Source: Piper betle (taxonomy: Eukaryota > Streptophyta > Magnoliopsida > Piperales > Piperaceae). From it: a DNA stretch of 64,000 nt. Shown here in pieces: positions 1 to 12,946 of the stretch; within the stretch, counting starts at the first letter, position 1, and the number at the start of each line of letters is the position of its first letter. Below the pieces are notes generated by a model, which was not told the DNA's origin, searched no databases, and saw only the letters and a program-made list of their open reading frames with translations. Position numbers and translations under genes: made by a program. The stretch is taken from positions 62,001 through 126,000 of the forward strand of contig JAURVB010001808.1 in the NCBI GenBank assembly GCA_033002965.1. The letters run 5' to 3'.

Positions 1-3000
1 CTTTGCCATCAGAATTGCTCAATTGCTAAATACTAAGCTAGCAATTGATGGGTTCAGCAATCGACTAATAATCTCGCAAATGGATGGTCAGGATAGCACA
101 AAATGGATTAATAGAAAGGTAAAGTAAAAACGAACACAGAGAGACATACCTATCGGTTAGCCATACAACATGCAGGATAAAGCACACACTTACAACACAA
201 TGCATTTTGAAGGTTAGTCGCCTTAATAGACTATGATGTTGGCTATGATATCAACTTGTAGTACCTTAATTCGTCCCGAAGAATGGATATCAACTTGTAG
301 TTTTGAAAGCTACTCATTGGATTATTGCATAAAAATTTTATGGAAGCAAATTTCAACCCTCCAAAAAGGTTAAGATAGACAACTCACTGGGTTTTCATTC
401 AAAGCGTGCTTTATCATACTACATAGGGTAGATCTTAAACTTAGAGCTCTTAAATGAGCACTTTGAGTCACAAGAGAAGTAGTATCAACTCTGCGACAAA
501 GAGGGTGACTTTCAAATGCTATGATAGGTCCGAGCTACTTAAAGGCAACACCCCTAATGCAGCTAAGGTGTCATGTTCTTAAAGATACAGTGATATGATC
601 CGGTTCTTTTATTTAGTTTTAATGATTGGATTAGGAAGCTTAATTATTTGATTCAAATGTGTGTGGCAACGTTAACACTAGAATATGGTTACTTGTTCCA
701 CATACCCTACAAGAGTAAAGTAAACATAGAGGCATCATCAAATGGCAGGGTATCATACCCTGACACCTGGTCTTCACATGTGTTCTTCACACGATAAGAT
801 CTGTATGCTCCTCTTACCCACATTTCTCTACACACACACATCACTACAACAAAATACTTTTCGTGTACCTCGGTTTGCTACTCGTGATATTCTAGAACTT
901 CAAGACATATACACCCTATAGACAATTGTTAGCCTTGCCTAAAGTTTACGCTCTCCACGAGGATGACAATAATAAAATAAAGTAATAATTAAACACTCGT
1001 ACACAATCACCAAGCCATAATGCAATCCAAATCATAAAAAGTCATAAAGAATCCAGGGCACATGCCCGTGACATAATACAATCCAAAATTGATATCCAAG
1101 TATATAACACACAATAATTTAGGGCCCCACCACCACCATTGAGGTGTAGATCCTCGCGGCTAGGCCAGCCAATGCCATGAGACCTCACCCACATAGATAT
1201 AGGAAGAAACATTAGTAATTAATCAAGTTTGATTGCCGGTTCGAAATCACTACAAGTATTATCAAAACTCGCAAATAGGTATTCTATCACCCATAAGAAA
1301 AACTTACAAATATCACAAAAAGCTTTGTGGGGCTATAAGCAAGGACAACTTATTTAAATAGACAGGCACACATGCATGACAAAATCATATTCATACAAAA
1401 GGATTACGCCCTCACATCTTCTATATAATACCCATCATGGTACTAAAGTGGCAAAAGGAATTGTTAAGTTAGAGCCACAAATTCTATGAACATGTTACAT
1501 ACACTACCCTCATGCATTGCAGTACTTCAGGATTTGGGGGAGTACTAGTGCAATTCTTACTACCGATACAGATCTCTCATGTTTGGAAAATAAAAACACT
1601 CATATACTTATATATATCTGGCTTGGTTCGGGAGTTATATAATAAGTTTCTAGAGCTTAGATTTCAAAAACCAACAAGGGATTCCAAGGTTGAAATTTTG
1701 TTAAACTTGCAAAAATCTCAACTAAATGACCCAATATTTAAGGGATCCAATAAAATGCCAATGACGTTGTCCTACGTCTAAAATGTGATTAAATTCGATA
1801 CACAAGAAGTCAAGCAAAGAAGAAGCAATGGGAGTCCTACAGACTTGGATGAGTGAAGCTATGTGTCTTAGTTCAATGAGCTCACCCTGTGTAACCTAAC
1901 ATGGAGATGGAAATTGAATCAGACTCGGATTATATTAGCATGCACAACAAGGCAAGGCCTCAATACATGAACAATACATAAAACACTTAATTAACTTAAT
2001 TACTTGCTTAATAGAGCTCTAAACCTCATTAGGTAACTTGATTATGGTCTAGGGTTACAAGTACACTTAGTTGGAAAAGTCCCAAACATAAGGTTTCATC
2101 GAACTAACTTAACCAGACAATATTTTGGACGGGCGACACGATGTCAAAATGGGTTGAAATTTGGACCAGTGTGCCCTGACACTCAAGGGTTTGGGATAAA
2201 AATTACCAAGTTCTAGTCCATGGGTCAATATGGTAAACAAGCCTCACTAAAGTCATGCTAAGGTGAAAGGAATAGTGTTCTTGGGCTGCAAACAAAACTT
2301 TTTAAATTTTGTTCATGGGCTTCGAGAATCCAAATAGGCTTGGGTAAATAGGTATAAAGTTATAAAACACTTGGGGTTTAATCATATAAAATTTCAAGTC
2401 CAAATTCCAACCATTTGGGCTTGAGTGGACTCGGAAAGGGAAGGTATTGACTAGGTCATTTCTGAAGCTGGCTGGACCTACTCGGCTTCAAAAATCATAA
2501 CACAATATCTACTAATCAAATGGCATATGAATTTTTGGGAGATTTTGTTGGGCCAAACCCTAAGGTCTGGGTGAAAGTTAATGAAATTTCATCATTAATA
2601 AGCTTGGTTTTAAATTTTTACATCTAGAGCTAGAGAACTAAGGTTTCACTTGCCTTCCTGCACACACCAGAAAACTAGATACGCTAACCACATAGATGAT
2701 TTTTAGTTGTTACCAAAATTTACATGTTTCCATTAGATACTTAGTGAGTGTTTATGTAATTTTTACAGATGTTACTAACAACTTTTAATATGCTTAGAAC
2801 ATAGCACAATCTAAAAGCATGGAATAGCACATCAACAACACAACAAGCACATCATACGGTTAGGGATTTTATTCAGGTCTTTAAAGTAGATATGTTAGTG
2901 TCATAGTTATACAAGAGAAATCCAACAATTAGAGCTACAATCTTGAAAAATCTGGACATCAAAAGCAACCTACAACAAGGCATAACAATAGGGGGAAAGG

Positions 3001-3636
3001 TCAGCCAGGTCATGGTAACCATGAAAGTTGCCACCTTTCACTAAGTTTGGTACCCTTACAGGCTCATACAAGCCATAAAAGAAGAAATAATGTACATAAA
3101 AGTTGTATATCTACCTCATATGAACACAATAAAACCAAGCTCATATAAGAGTGCAACTTAGAGCATGATATATAATTTTTTTGCTAAAACAGTGAAAGTT
3201 GATGACCACAGATCATTCAAAATTGCTTAACTATTTTTTTAAACATGTAAATACCCTGATTCTAAAGCTTAATAACTTCTAACATATAGATATACATGAT
3301 AAGAATGCATAAAAAGTTCAAATAAGCATGCATAGACACAAACAAAAGAAAACAACACCACAATAAGGTAAAAAGGAGGGACCTTTACCTCATAGGGACC
3401 AAGGGCGAATCTCTTAGAGCATCCTACTCAAAGACCTACGACCCCCCCTAGAAAGCTAGGCTTGGCTTGGAGAGGCCTAGGAAGGCTGGGTTTGCAACTT
3501 AAGGCAGCTTGGACAACCTCGAAAACCATGCCATTGGTCCTACTACGGTTAGGATTGCTCAAAAAGGGGTTCAAACACACAACAAGCAAACTAGACTCTT
3601 AAGGGACTTTCTCCTAATATATAACTAGACTAGACT
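1..3636 (-). mobile_element. Family C LTR retrotransposon, 5' LTR with primer site (C1)
   Basis: An LTR read on the minus strand, cut at the right by A1. At 241-255 the + strand reads GGCTATGATATCA, a degenerate reverse complement of the initiator-Met primer site TGGTATCAGAGC. It is followed by TGTAG at 296, the putative LTR terminus. Positions 1-295 would be element interior and show no domain. The LTR (296-3636) aligns by eye with C2 and C3 through shared phrases such as the block near 920-935 (CTATAGACAATTGTTAGCC) and the block near 3390. The primer-site/LTR junction is locally duplicated (245-260 and 287-302). About 200 bp of the LTR are missing at the right end. No coding remnant was found in the LTR. 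Confidence 0.6.
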
Positions 3637-6322
3637 TGTAAAACCCACGATCCGAGTCAGGGTTTTATACTCATGAACTAATCGGTTCAGCCGTCGGGTT
3701 GAGTCAAGTTAGTTTCAGAACATGCGTTATAAGTCGAGGCCGGCCATGTGTTATTAACCACAAGGGTCATCTGTACCCAACTATATGATGAAAACACCAG
3801 TAAGACAACATCATGATGAGTTATCATAATATATTAGAGTAAGCCAATTTATTATATATATATATATTGTGGATCGTAGAATTAGTTTTAGGTCGTTTAC
3901 CGCGTTAAAATGAGTTATTTATTAATTTTAGATGGGTTAATAGGTTTAGAGCATGTCATTCAAGTTAGAACTCAATTATTTTATTTTATTATATTTTGTT
4001 GTATTTTTATTTTATCTTCTTTTGGATTTATTTCATAATATTGACTTGAGTTGGGACTGAGCCAAGTTTTTATTACGAAATTGCCATTGCCATTCTTCTT
4101 CTTCCCCGACTCTATTTCTCCCCCCAATTCTCCTCCTCTGTTTGCCGCACCCCACTGCCAGCGGTCTTGCAGCCAGCCGCACCATTGCTAGAGGTCTTGT
4201 TGCCGGTCTCACCACTGCCAGCCAGTGCCACCATCACTCCACCCCTACTCCCTTCCATCCTCCTCTCCTGACCCTTTTCTTTCCGTTTTCCTTCCCGGCC
4301 ACCCACTGCTGCCCACCTTGCAAGCACCAACCCCAGCGATGACCTCAAGTGACCATTTCTAGCCTTCCCCTCATCCTTCCCACTCTTCCCTGGCCTGTGT
4401 AATGACATGCACGGTGACCCATGCTGAAAATAAGGCCGCCGCTTGCATGCATTGTTGCCATCCTTTAGTGCTGCCGCTGGCTGGTTGCGCATCACCACCA
4501 CCCTCGCTGTCAACTAGACCTTCCATGCATGACCACCCCTTACCCCGTACTTGCCAGACAAGTCCCTTCCGCCCATCACCCTCCCTAGCCACATTGGATT
4601 ATTTTCTTGGAGCGCCGCTGGCCGTATCCCATCATCTCTACCTGTCCTTAGCCCTCTATCATCATCGTCAATGTCGTTAGACCCCCATTCCATTGCTGGG
4701 GATGACAAAAGCCACCACCTTGGATGGTTCACCAGGAAATTATCCACTCGTAGGTGGGTAGGAGCAGCCCCGGTCAGGCCTCGTCATGTCCTAGCCACAT
4801 GCTCCAGTTCTATGCCAGCCAAGTCCTTCCTCAGCTGAACCGCAACCATGCCAATGGCAGCTGCAACCATTGCCGCCGTCACCGCCGTCATTGCTTTCTA
4901 CGCCGCTATTAAGTACTAAGTAGGAGTTCGCCACCTGGGTTGGAGAACATATTTGGAGCTTCTACCAAATCCATTTATGACTCACCTTTGATTTATTATT
5001 CTATTATATCGTGATTTATTTTTACTTAGTGTAGGATGGGTTAAGTAGTGTTTTATCAGATCTCACTTAATTCGGGTCACTTAGTCGAATAGTTTTCCGG
5101 ATTAATCATCCTTGAGGATGAGATCCCTCGAACATGAATTCAAACCCAAGAGCCACCATAAGTTGCCTTCGGGCCTATTATATAAATCTCTTCCTAGGCC
5201 TATATATACATATAATTTAATTGCATTTCAATGAGACGAGAGATGGGAAAACCAACTCTCACATACCATGACCGGGTGCACATGCCAGTCAAAGCGGGGT
5301 TTGAATCAGTGAGCGGGCTGCTCCATTCCCAAGGGATCCTGACAACTCTACGTTTGAGTTTGTCACACCTGGAGAACGTGGAGGTTTATGGATATTGTTA
5401 AGTACAGCATACCTCCAGACTTGTGGTTCAAAGGGAACTAAAGGTGACTGCTTGAGAGTACTTAGCCTTCGTGCTCAAGGCCAATAGAATTATAGAGGAA
5501 AGGAGAGGGCTTAGGATATACTGGTAGTCCCGAGGGACCAGAAAGTAAGAAATGAGAAAATGCCTAGAGAGGCATCAGTAGACCAGTCAGTTCAGGATGC
5601 TACTAGGTCTGCAGCCTGGTGGCTTCTCAATAGGCGCCCTTTAGAGAGTTCTAGTGATGTATACAAATGCTTTTCTTCTTCTGAGAGTTATCTCTCATAA
5701 CTAGATGTGCCCGCCTAGATGGAGGAGTAGTGATGCCTCTTGCACACACATGTGAGATGATCGAATGTTAATATTTTGTCTATATAGTCATTATTTAAGA
5801 ATGATGTGATGAAATGCAAGGTATGATAATATGATGTGATATGATATTTGCTTCACTAGAAAATTTTCTAATGATGACATGTTAGTATACATGTTTTAGT
5901 AAATATATTGAGAAATTGAATATGTACGACAAGTGGGTCAAGACCCAGGTATGATGGGAAGTGTGAATAGAATGCACAGGTAGGTCGAGACCCAGATTTA
6001 GATGTGATTTATATAATAGATTAGAATTCTATGTGAATGAAATATTTGATATATATAGATATGTATTTGTATATGTTATTTTAACAAGGTGGGCCCAAAT
6101 TGAACTTTTGGGGGAGACATGTGTGTTCTATTTCAGGAATTTTTGTTGATTTTATTGGAATTATTTTGTTTTGTGAATTGGTTGACACCATCTATATAGT
6201 AGCATGTTAGGGTTGTGTGCATTCATCCATGTATAGTAATTAGGTTTGGGTTAGCCGACGTAACTGGAACTGGTTACATTCTAGTTTGGTTCCCGAGCAT
6301 GAACCTGATTTGGGGTGTTATA
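3637..6322 (+). mobile_element. Family A 5' LTR (A1), intron-less form
   Basis: Starts TGTAAAACCC and ends GGGGTGTTATA (expected TTACA), immediately followed by a primer-binding site. The order of blocks is an AT-rich start, a CT/GC-rich block (about 4080-4912), a conserved block beginning GTACTAAGTAGGAG at 4913, a hairpin-like CTTGAGGATGAGATCCCTCGA near 5112, and a TATA-like TATTATATAAATC near 5177. It lacks the AT-rich GT...AG segment found in A2, A4 and A5, joining the two flanking blocks directly at 4912/4913. The five bases before it are AGACT. No matching duplication was found on the right because the element has no clear 3' LTR. Several open frames in the GC-rich block differ from those in other copies and are not genes. 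Confidence 0.75.
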
Positions 6323-8649
6323 ATTTTTGCTATCAGAGTTACTCTCGGTCGATTAAGATGCAAGATACTGTTATAGGTGATGTGTGTGCAATGGCTGCTC
6401 TGAGTCAAGTTGGCAAGTTTATTTCTAACCATTTTCCATAAATTCAGATTTTATCATAAGTTAGTTGCATAAGAGTGTATTCAGGACTTGATCAGAAATA
6501 GGTGGAACTGGCTTTAAATGAGTTGGCATGTTATTTTTATGGATTTTTATCATGATACTAGAATATTTGCTCAGCTAGATGTGAGCATGCATTTTGTAGT
6601 GGTAGCAGAGGTAGAACGGATATAGATCCCATCTTGTACCAGATGTCAGTAGGAATTCGACAAGCATGTTATGATGGGCTTAGAGACCCACTAGTTCTTT
6701 CCATTGAGTAAGAGATTTGGAAGAGCCAGGGTGTCCACATGTTCGGTCAGCTATAGGTTTAATTGGATATTGACTAGGTGTCTGTCTTTTGCATGTCACC
6801 ACATTAGTTCTGTATCCCTGGGACATGGTGTACATTGCGGGAAAGAGTTAACAAAAAAAAGCTTGCTATAGTATGGAGCTTGAAATATGAGATAGACCAG
6901 CTAGTGCCTTGGACAAATCCTTAGGGATGAAGGCTATTACTATGCCAATGGAGCCATTCAAGTACTTTGACCATGGATGAGAGTTTGGTCAGAGGACTTG
7001 AGATGGACCACTTCTAGAAGATAGTAACGAATGAGGATGAGTAGTGAGGTGGATTAAAAGTCTGATGGGCACTTTATTGCCTCCCCTTCTTCCACTAGTT
7101 TATGACCTTATCAATACTAGTTTTGGCTCCTCTTTACTAGACAAAGGTCTTGATATGATGAGGAAAAGATCAAGACCACCATTGCCTACGAGATCAAATA
7201 TTTGATAGGATTTCACCAGAGATAAGGCACCAGATCAGTAGTTATTGTTTGAGGGCCAATTAGCACTGATAGAAAAAGCCAATCCAGATTTCGGGAGATC
7301 AATGTGGGTTCAGCATAGGTTCACCATCGTACGTGTCACCACCATGATCCATACCCCTTCGGATCAGACATGCATGGTTAGACAACCTGAGCCAAGTTGT
7401 TACTAGCCACTTCTGGATAGACATACACATGGAGGAAGATATGTTAGAGACAATAGTGGATTTACGATGTATATGATGAGGATCATATCCTCATCACCTA
7501 GATAGCACTGCTGCTGACCGAGTTGCACAACCGCCGACCAAGTTGCACAACCGCCAACCGAATTGCACAACCACTGTCCGAGATGCACTACCGCTGATTA
7601 AATGTGCACTACTGCCATTTGTGTATTGCTCAACCACCGACCGAATACGTACTACCACCATTCATTTATTGCTCAACCACCAACCAAGTGGAGCAGTTAG
7701 AGCTTAAGCCATGGCTAAATAGTTGCCTCACCCCACACGAGGACAACAACTTGAAGGATTTTGACCCTTGCCTAGCAATCGCATGTCACAAATTTCAAAG
7801 CTGAGTAGGGTTAAAGTTTGAGGAATAAGATATAGCTAGAGTGGCATTAGCAGAATAAAAGAAACTTAGGGAAACTATGGTTATTCTAATGAGGTGGCAT
7901 AGGATCCGACTTCACTAGCTCTTTTGCAACCATTGTCTTGACTTGACACCCTTCGGTCAAATGTATATTACAAGAAAACCCCATCAGACACTGTTAGTGA
8001 CTGTCTCATAGAGATGCGCATGGATAGAGTAAAAAAATATGACAGTATGACCTCCAGATGGGACAACCACATTGATTAGATTATTTAGATAGCAAGATAG
8101 TACATCCATGGGCCACAACAAGCATATACAGATCAAATAGTTAGTAGATGGTCACACACACAGTTTAACCCATTTACCGATTGTCCAGCTAGCAAGAGGA
8201 GTTTGACTTGTATTAGAGTATTAGGCATAGATAGAGGGTTAGTGATGAAGTATCTTTCAAAGCAATAGTGATTCCCTTTTGTTTCTCCATCATAATAAGG
8301 TTCTTACCTTGAACCATAGGTTGAGCCTTAGCCTGAGTATAGAGGTACCTTCATGGTACTGATTAGGGCTTATAGTGTAGGTAGGTGCTTGTAGACTGAT
8401 CTTACGATGATGATTTCACCCCAACTTGAGAGCGATGCAAACAGAACAGACCATGCTGACCAGATAGAGTGATAACAGTGTATGCTCATCTTGATTGATT
8501 GCTTGAGAGTCTATGACAACGGTAGTAGTCATGTGAGTATAGATTAGTACCACAAATCGGTACGACGGCAGGTCACACACCACTAAAGAGTGGAAGAGAC
8601 ATGTGTCAAACTTGACTATGAGTTCCCATAGAGTTGAGCGGAGACACTA
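6323..8649 (+). mobile_element. Interior of family A element A1, decayed
   Basis: The sequence TGCTATCAGAG at 6328-6338 is one base from TGGTATCAGAG, the initiator-Met primer site usual in plant Ty3/Gypsy elements. This fixes A1 as a 5' LTR and this stretch as element interior. Stop codons are dense in every frame and I could not identify gag, protease, reverse transcriptase or integrase with confidence. A short minisatellite lies inside (7505-7690). The stretch ends where B1 begins at 8650. Confidence 0.6.
7505..7690. repeat. Minisatellite, about 20-bp units
   Basis: Imperfect repeats of about 20 bp around the phrase GTTGCACAACCGCC are seen four to five times at 7520-7600. A looser ATTGCTCAACCACC version follows to about 7690. 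It produces small open frames on both strands that are by-products of the repeat. Confidence 0.6.
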
Positions 8650-9438
8650 TGTACCCTCATGTTCTAAGCAACAAGCCCAATGTTACTATATAAAATTAAC
8701 TGTAACACCGCAAGTCCGGTTTACGCTCCGAACCGAATCAAAATGTCACGGGTCCCGATTAGGTCAGCTAACCTGAACCCAACCTTGCGGATCTACTCTC
8801 GGCATTTCGAGATGGAAGATGTTTATCTCTATGCATGGATGAATGTACAAAAATAAACCTAACATGCAACTACATGGATGATATGACAACAAATAAGTAT
8901 GATATATTCAATAAAAATTTCAAAAGAAATGTAACAGACAAAATTTCCCTTTTACCATTCTATTCACATTTCACTTTTATCATTCGACCTGCACATGAAT
9001 ATCTGTTTCAAATCATAATATCACTATAATATTATCGTACCTTGCATTACATTATATCATTCTTAATATAATGACAACATAAATAAAATATTAACATTAT
9101 ATCGTCTGACATGTGTGTATGCAAGAGACGTCACTGCTCCTTTGTCCAAGCTAGTTCTTCTTACTCATGATCATCACCTACATATATTATAAAAACACGT
9201 CAGTAACGAGTGTTACTTGTCCAAAAATTATAACTAATATCAAACTGGCTATGAGAGCAAAACTCTCATATGAAAGAAAACATCTTTAAATCTCTGAGGG
9301 GCATCTACCGAACTAAAATCATCTTTAACTGAACTGATCTGCTACTGCTGATGCCTATCTTGGCCTTTTCTCATTTCACTTTCTGGTCCCTTGGGACAAC
9401 TGTCATATCCTAAGCCCTTTTTCTTACTTCCATACCCA

Positions 9439-10005
9439 CTTGCGTAGCATGGTTGTCGAGATTCCTGGCTTACAACTGGCATAAGCTACTTGCGTAGCAT
9501 GATTGTCGGCAGCTTCGACTGGCACATGCCACTTGTGTAGCATGGTTGGCAGGATTCTTAGCTTACGACTGGCACATGCCACTTGCAAAGCATGGTTGTT
9601 GGCGGCTTCGACTAGCACATGTTGTTACCATAGCATGGCTAACGGGATTCCCGACGTACGACTGGCACATGCTACTTGCGTAACATAATTGTTGGCAGCT
9701 TTCACTTTGCATAGCATGGTTGTCGGGATTCCCAACTTACGACTGGCCCATGCTACTTGCGTATCATGGTTGTCGACAGCTTTGACTTGCACATGCCACT
9801 TGCGTAGCATGGTTGTTGGGATTACCAGCTTATGACTGGCACATGCTGCTTGCATAGCATGATTGTTGGCGGCTTTGACTGGCACATACTGCTTGAGTAA
9901 AATGGTTGTTGGGATTCCTGGCTTACGACTGGCACATGCTACTTGTGTAGCATGGTTGTTGGTGGCTTCGATTGGCACATGCTCGCTTGTATAGTACAGT
10001 TATTG
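9439..10005. repeat. 93-bp two-part minisatellite inside A3
   Basis: About six tandem copies of a 93-bp unit, each made of a 50-bp subunit (…GGGATTCCNNNCTTACGACTGG…) and a 43-bp subunit (…GGCGGCTTCGACTGGC…), both starting CTTGCGTAGCATG. Because 93 is a multiple of three, the array stays open for long stretches on the minus strand, giving repetitive peptides of 31-residue period. I regard these as incidental. The seed resembles the GACTGGCACGTGC phrase at the same place in A4 (near 20449), so the array probably expanded within the LTR. Confidence 0.85.
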
Positions 10006-10490
10006 AAAAACACAAAAACTACATATATTTATATAGGTCTTTGTAGGGATTTATATAATAGGCCTAAAGGCAACTTGTAGTGGATCTTGTTTTTGAAAAT
10101 ATACTCGAGGGGTCTCATCCTCGACGGTTATTAATTGGGAAAATTATTTGATTAAATGGCCCAAGCTAAGTGGGATCAAATAAAACACCACTCAACTCAT
10201 CCTACAATCTGTAAGAATTAAATCACGTTAGAATAGAACAACAAATCAAGGGCAAGTCCTAAACTGGCCTGATAGAAGCTCCGAGGATGTCTTAGCGCCT
10301 AAATGGTAAGCTCTTACTCCGTACCTAATCATTAGTCATGTGGTGATGGCGGAAAGGTTGTGGTTGGCTTGAGTGAGGATTGTGGGGGAAAAGAAAAGGA
10401 AGAAAAAGAAGAAGGAAGTTGGGTGAGAAGGATAGTGGTGGCTGAATGATGATAATGTCAGAAGTATGGAATATATATAGGTGTTAGGGG

Positions 10491-10590
10491 GAAGAAAATG
10501 AGTGGTCAGTGAGAAAACGAGTGGTCAGTGAGAAAAACAAGTGGTTAGTGGAGAAAAACGAATGGTCGTTGAGAAAAATAAATGGTCGTC
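10491..10590. repeat. Short tandem repeat, about 20-bp units
   Basis: Five imperfect units around GAGAAAACGAGTGGTCAGT, lying in the upstream part of the A3 LTR. Private to A3 among the copies in this window. Confidence 0.75.
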
Positions 10591-12249
10591 TCATAACTAC
10601 AACTCAAATGAAAATAATAGTCGAACCGACCGGTTTAGATTTATAAAACCCTCATTTAAATCATGGGTTTTACATTAAGTGTCTCTTAAATTAATTTTCT
10701 ATTAATTTTTAACATTGTAAATAAACCCATGATGTAAAATTCTTTTTAAATCACAAAAATTAAATTCATACTCAAGGAATTGTTTAAAGTTCAATTCTAA
10801 GTCGTGCCATGAAATAAAATATAATATGACAAACGCTCAGAATAATCTAAGACCCATGAAACGAACCAAAATCCCACTACAATGCAAACAACCTAGAAGT
10901 ATAGTAAAAATAAAATAATAATAATAACAAAGTCTTTTAGCTATCCCAACTCTACCCATCCTTCAATGCTCAAACTTGCGGAGACAATTCAGCATTAGTT
11001 ATAAAAATACTAAGTCATATAATTATAAGAAACAAGTTAATATATTCTACAACATCATTAATTAAGTCTTTTAGTGATTATGAGCCTATGTTGGCTCTTA
11101 TTGCGCATGCTATGTAGACCATGGCCTATAGTTACTGATATTTGCCATGGGTTTGCCCTCTCGGTGTCACAAGTGCATAATGAGTCGTCTTACGCCATTG
11201 TGCCCTATCACCCCTTTCGGCATGGGGGCAAGTATTTAATCTTTCAAAAATTTTAAAAGTGCGGCCCCATGTCGGACTAAATCAATTCTTTGACGCCAGT
11301 TATGCTCGGCACATGGTGGTTTAATATAGGCTCAGCTGACCAAGGCCTCCAAATAAGAATATATAAAATTTTGAGTAATTATACGGACCTAAAATTCTAA
11401 TGAGGCACCCGCAAAAATGACACTCAATCCTAATCAGAATGAAATAATAAAATTATACATAGGTATAATTTAATACAAGGAAAAATGCATGCACGAGGAA
11501 GAGGAGAGGTGTACCTATATGTGAGAGAAGATGGAGAGGCTCCCAACAAGGAAGAGGTTATACTAGAGGGGGGAAAGTGTTGAAAAATAGTTGCTCTTGC
11601 GGAATCAACCTAAAGAAAATATTTTCCTTCAAGCTACTCGTTAAACTTTTCTAAAGCCCTCCCTTTATAAGCCAAATGTGCTCACAAACTATGAAGAAGA
11701 TGTTTCATTTAACATAAATAGAATTCTCCTTTATATAAAAGAATATGTGTGGAATTGAAAAAGTCACTACATTAAACTTCTATAGAAAGAACATCATCGA
11801 ACATGAGTATATGAAACTCCAATCATTAGTGTGATAATGAAAAGTAAAAAACTTACTATTGAGTTTAATGCGAATGGGTGTTAAATCACACTCATAACTC
11901 TCAATCCCAAAATTCCAATGTGGGGAGACAAAGTATTCCCTTATCTTCAACTTTCAACCAAAACTCCATCCTTACCAATGAGACTTTAGCTGCTACTTAC
12001 CCAAACCAACGGGTTGGTCGAACCTTATTCGACTAAAAGGGAAAAAATAAAAAGAATAAAGTAGAATATAATAAATAAAGCTTGATTGAAACCATCCATA
12101 AATACCACTATACCGATACGCTAAAAGTAATAATTGATAATTTATGAAATTAATTCTTAAGAATTAATTTAATTAAATAATATTTACAATTCATTCTAAG
12201 ATTTATAAAACCCATAATAAAATATCGTAGTTATTTTTGGGGCTTTACA

Positions 12250-12764
12250 CAAACCCCTCTCGTTTAGAAGTACGTGACTAGTACAATATCACGAAAGATT
12301 GCATACTATTAGCTGATTGAATTAGAGCCACATAGGAGCCATTTTTGAGGTACGTCATTGATTGACGGCTCCAAAGACAGATCACCTGTGGCATAGCAAA
12401 TCATTGTGATCTTATAAAAAAGCCCATAGATGTACCGATGTTTTTGGCCATCCAGTACGACACAGGGACATTATCTCCCCTATCACTTGCATGATACCTT
12501 GACTCTACCATAGATCAGAGTGACATACTTATGTAGTAGGTTTTTCTTAGCCTCATGGATTTCCCCAATTTACCTAATGTCAGATCCCACATGTGCAGAT
12601 GAGATATCACCTATTAAGAGTTCTTGAGGAGTGTGGCCATATTTTTGCGCGATTTAGTCTCATTTCAGATGACCCAGATATGTTTGACAGAATAGAGTTT
12701 TCACTTAAGGATTTCCACTCACCCCTCTAGATATATCACTTCTACTGCTAGTTTATCCATATGA
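12250..12764 (-). pseudogene. B1 interior: polypurine tract and Gypsy integrase remnant
   Basis: CAAACCCCTCTCG at 12250-12262 is the reverse complement of a polypurine tract and abuts the LTR, as expected upstream of a 3' LTR. Reading the minus strand from about 12580 towards 12400 gives a damaged resemblance to the Gypsy integrase zinc-finger region (a YHSDLHPG-like stretch followed by a YWW-like stretch), with stops and frame changes. Integrase next to the polypurine tract is the normal Ty3/Gypsy order, which supports the call. The rest of the element is missing, and the sequence passes into A2 at about 12765. The protein match is weak. Confidence 0.45.
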
Positions 12765-12941
12765 TTAAACCGATCGGTTCAGCCGTCGGTTCAAGTCGAG
12801 TTAATTTTAGAACATGTGTACTAAGCCGAGGCCGGTCAAGTGTTATGAACCACAAGGGTAATGTGTACCCAAGTATATGATGATAATATTAATAAGACAG
12901 TAGCACGATGAGTTATTAGAATATATAAGAGTATGCCAATT

Positions 12942-12946
<5 letters not shown>

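Larger units (their letters stand above)
8701..10674 (-). mobile_element. Family A solo LTR (A3), intron-less, nested in B1
   Basis: On the + strand it runs from TGTAACACCG to GGGTTTTACA, the reverse complement of family A termini. It is flanked by TTAAC on the left and TTAAG on the right, a 4/5 match for a five-base target duplication. The equivalent position in B2 (about 21608-21640) is uninterrupted, so the insertion site is known. It has no primer site or polypurine tract, hence a solo LTR. Compared with other A copies it has a much reduced GC-rich block, lacks the intron-like segment (junction at 10324/10325), and carries two private tandem repeats (9439-10005 and 10491-10590). Confidence 0.8.
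8650..12249 (-). mobile_element. Family B 3' LTR (B1), split by A3
   Basis: Starts TGTACCCTC on the + strand, aligning with the B2 start TGTAACAACCCGCCC, and ends GGGGCTTTACA at 12249. A3 (8701-10674) is inserted after position 8700. The LTR resumes at 10675 with TTAAGTGTCTC, as in the uninterrupted B2 copies (near 21630). Net LTR length is about 1.6 kb, longer than the B2 LTRs because B1 keeps segments near 11460-11640 and 11885-12060 that B2 lacks. A polypyrimidine tract follows at 12250, so in the minus orientation this is the 3' LTR. Confidence 0.75.

Noticed and set aside
4033..4838. Cluster of overlapping frames in A1
   Set aside because: Composition effect of the CT/CG-rich block. No shared protein with A2, A4 or A5.
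7403..7804. Small frames on both strands near 7.5 kb
   Set aside because: By-products of a roughly 20-bp minisatellite.
9424..9978. Repetitive minus-strand proteins
   Set aside because: Translation of the 93-bp minisatellite, whose length is divisible by three. No start context or conservation.
9439..10005. CRISPR-like array
   Set aside because: The units are contiguous and diverged, without unique spacers, in a plant retrotransposon LTR.
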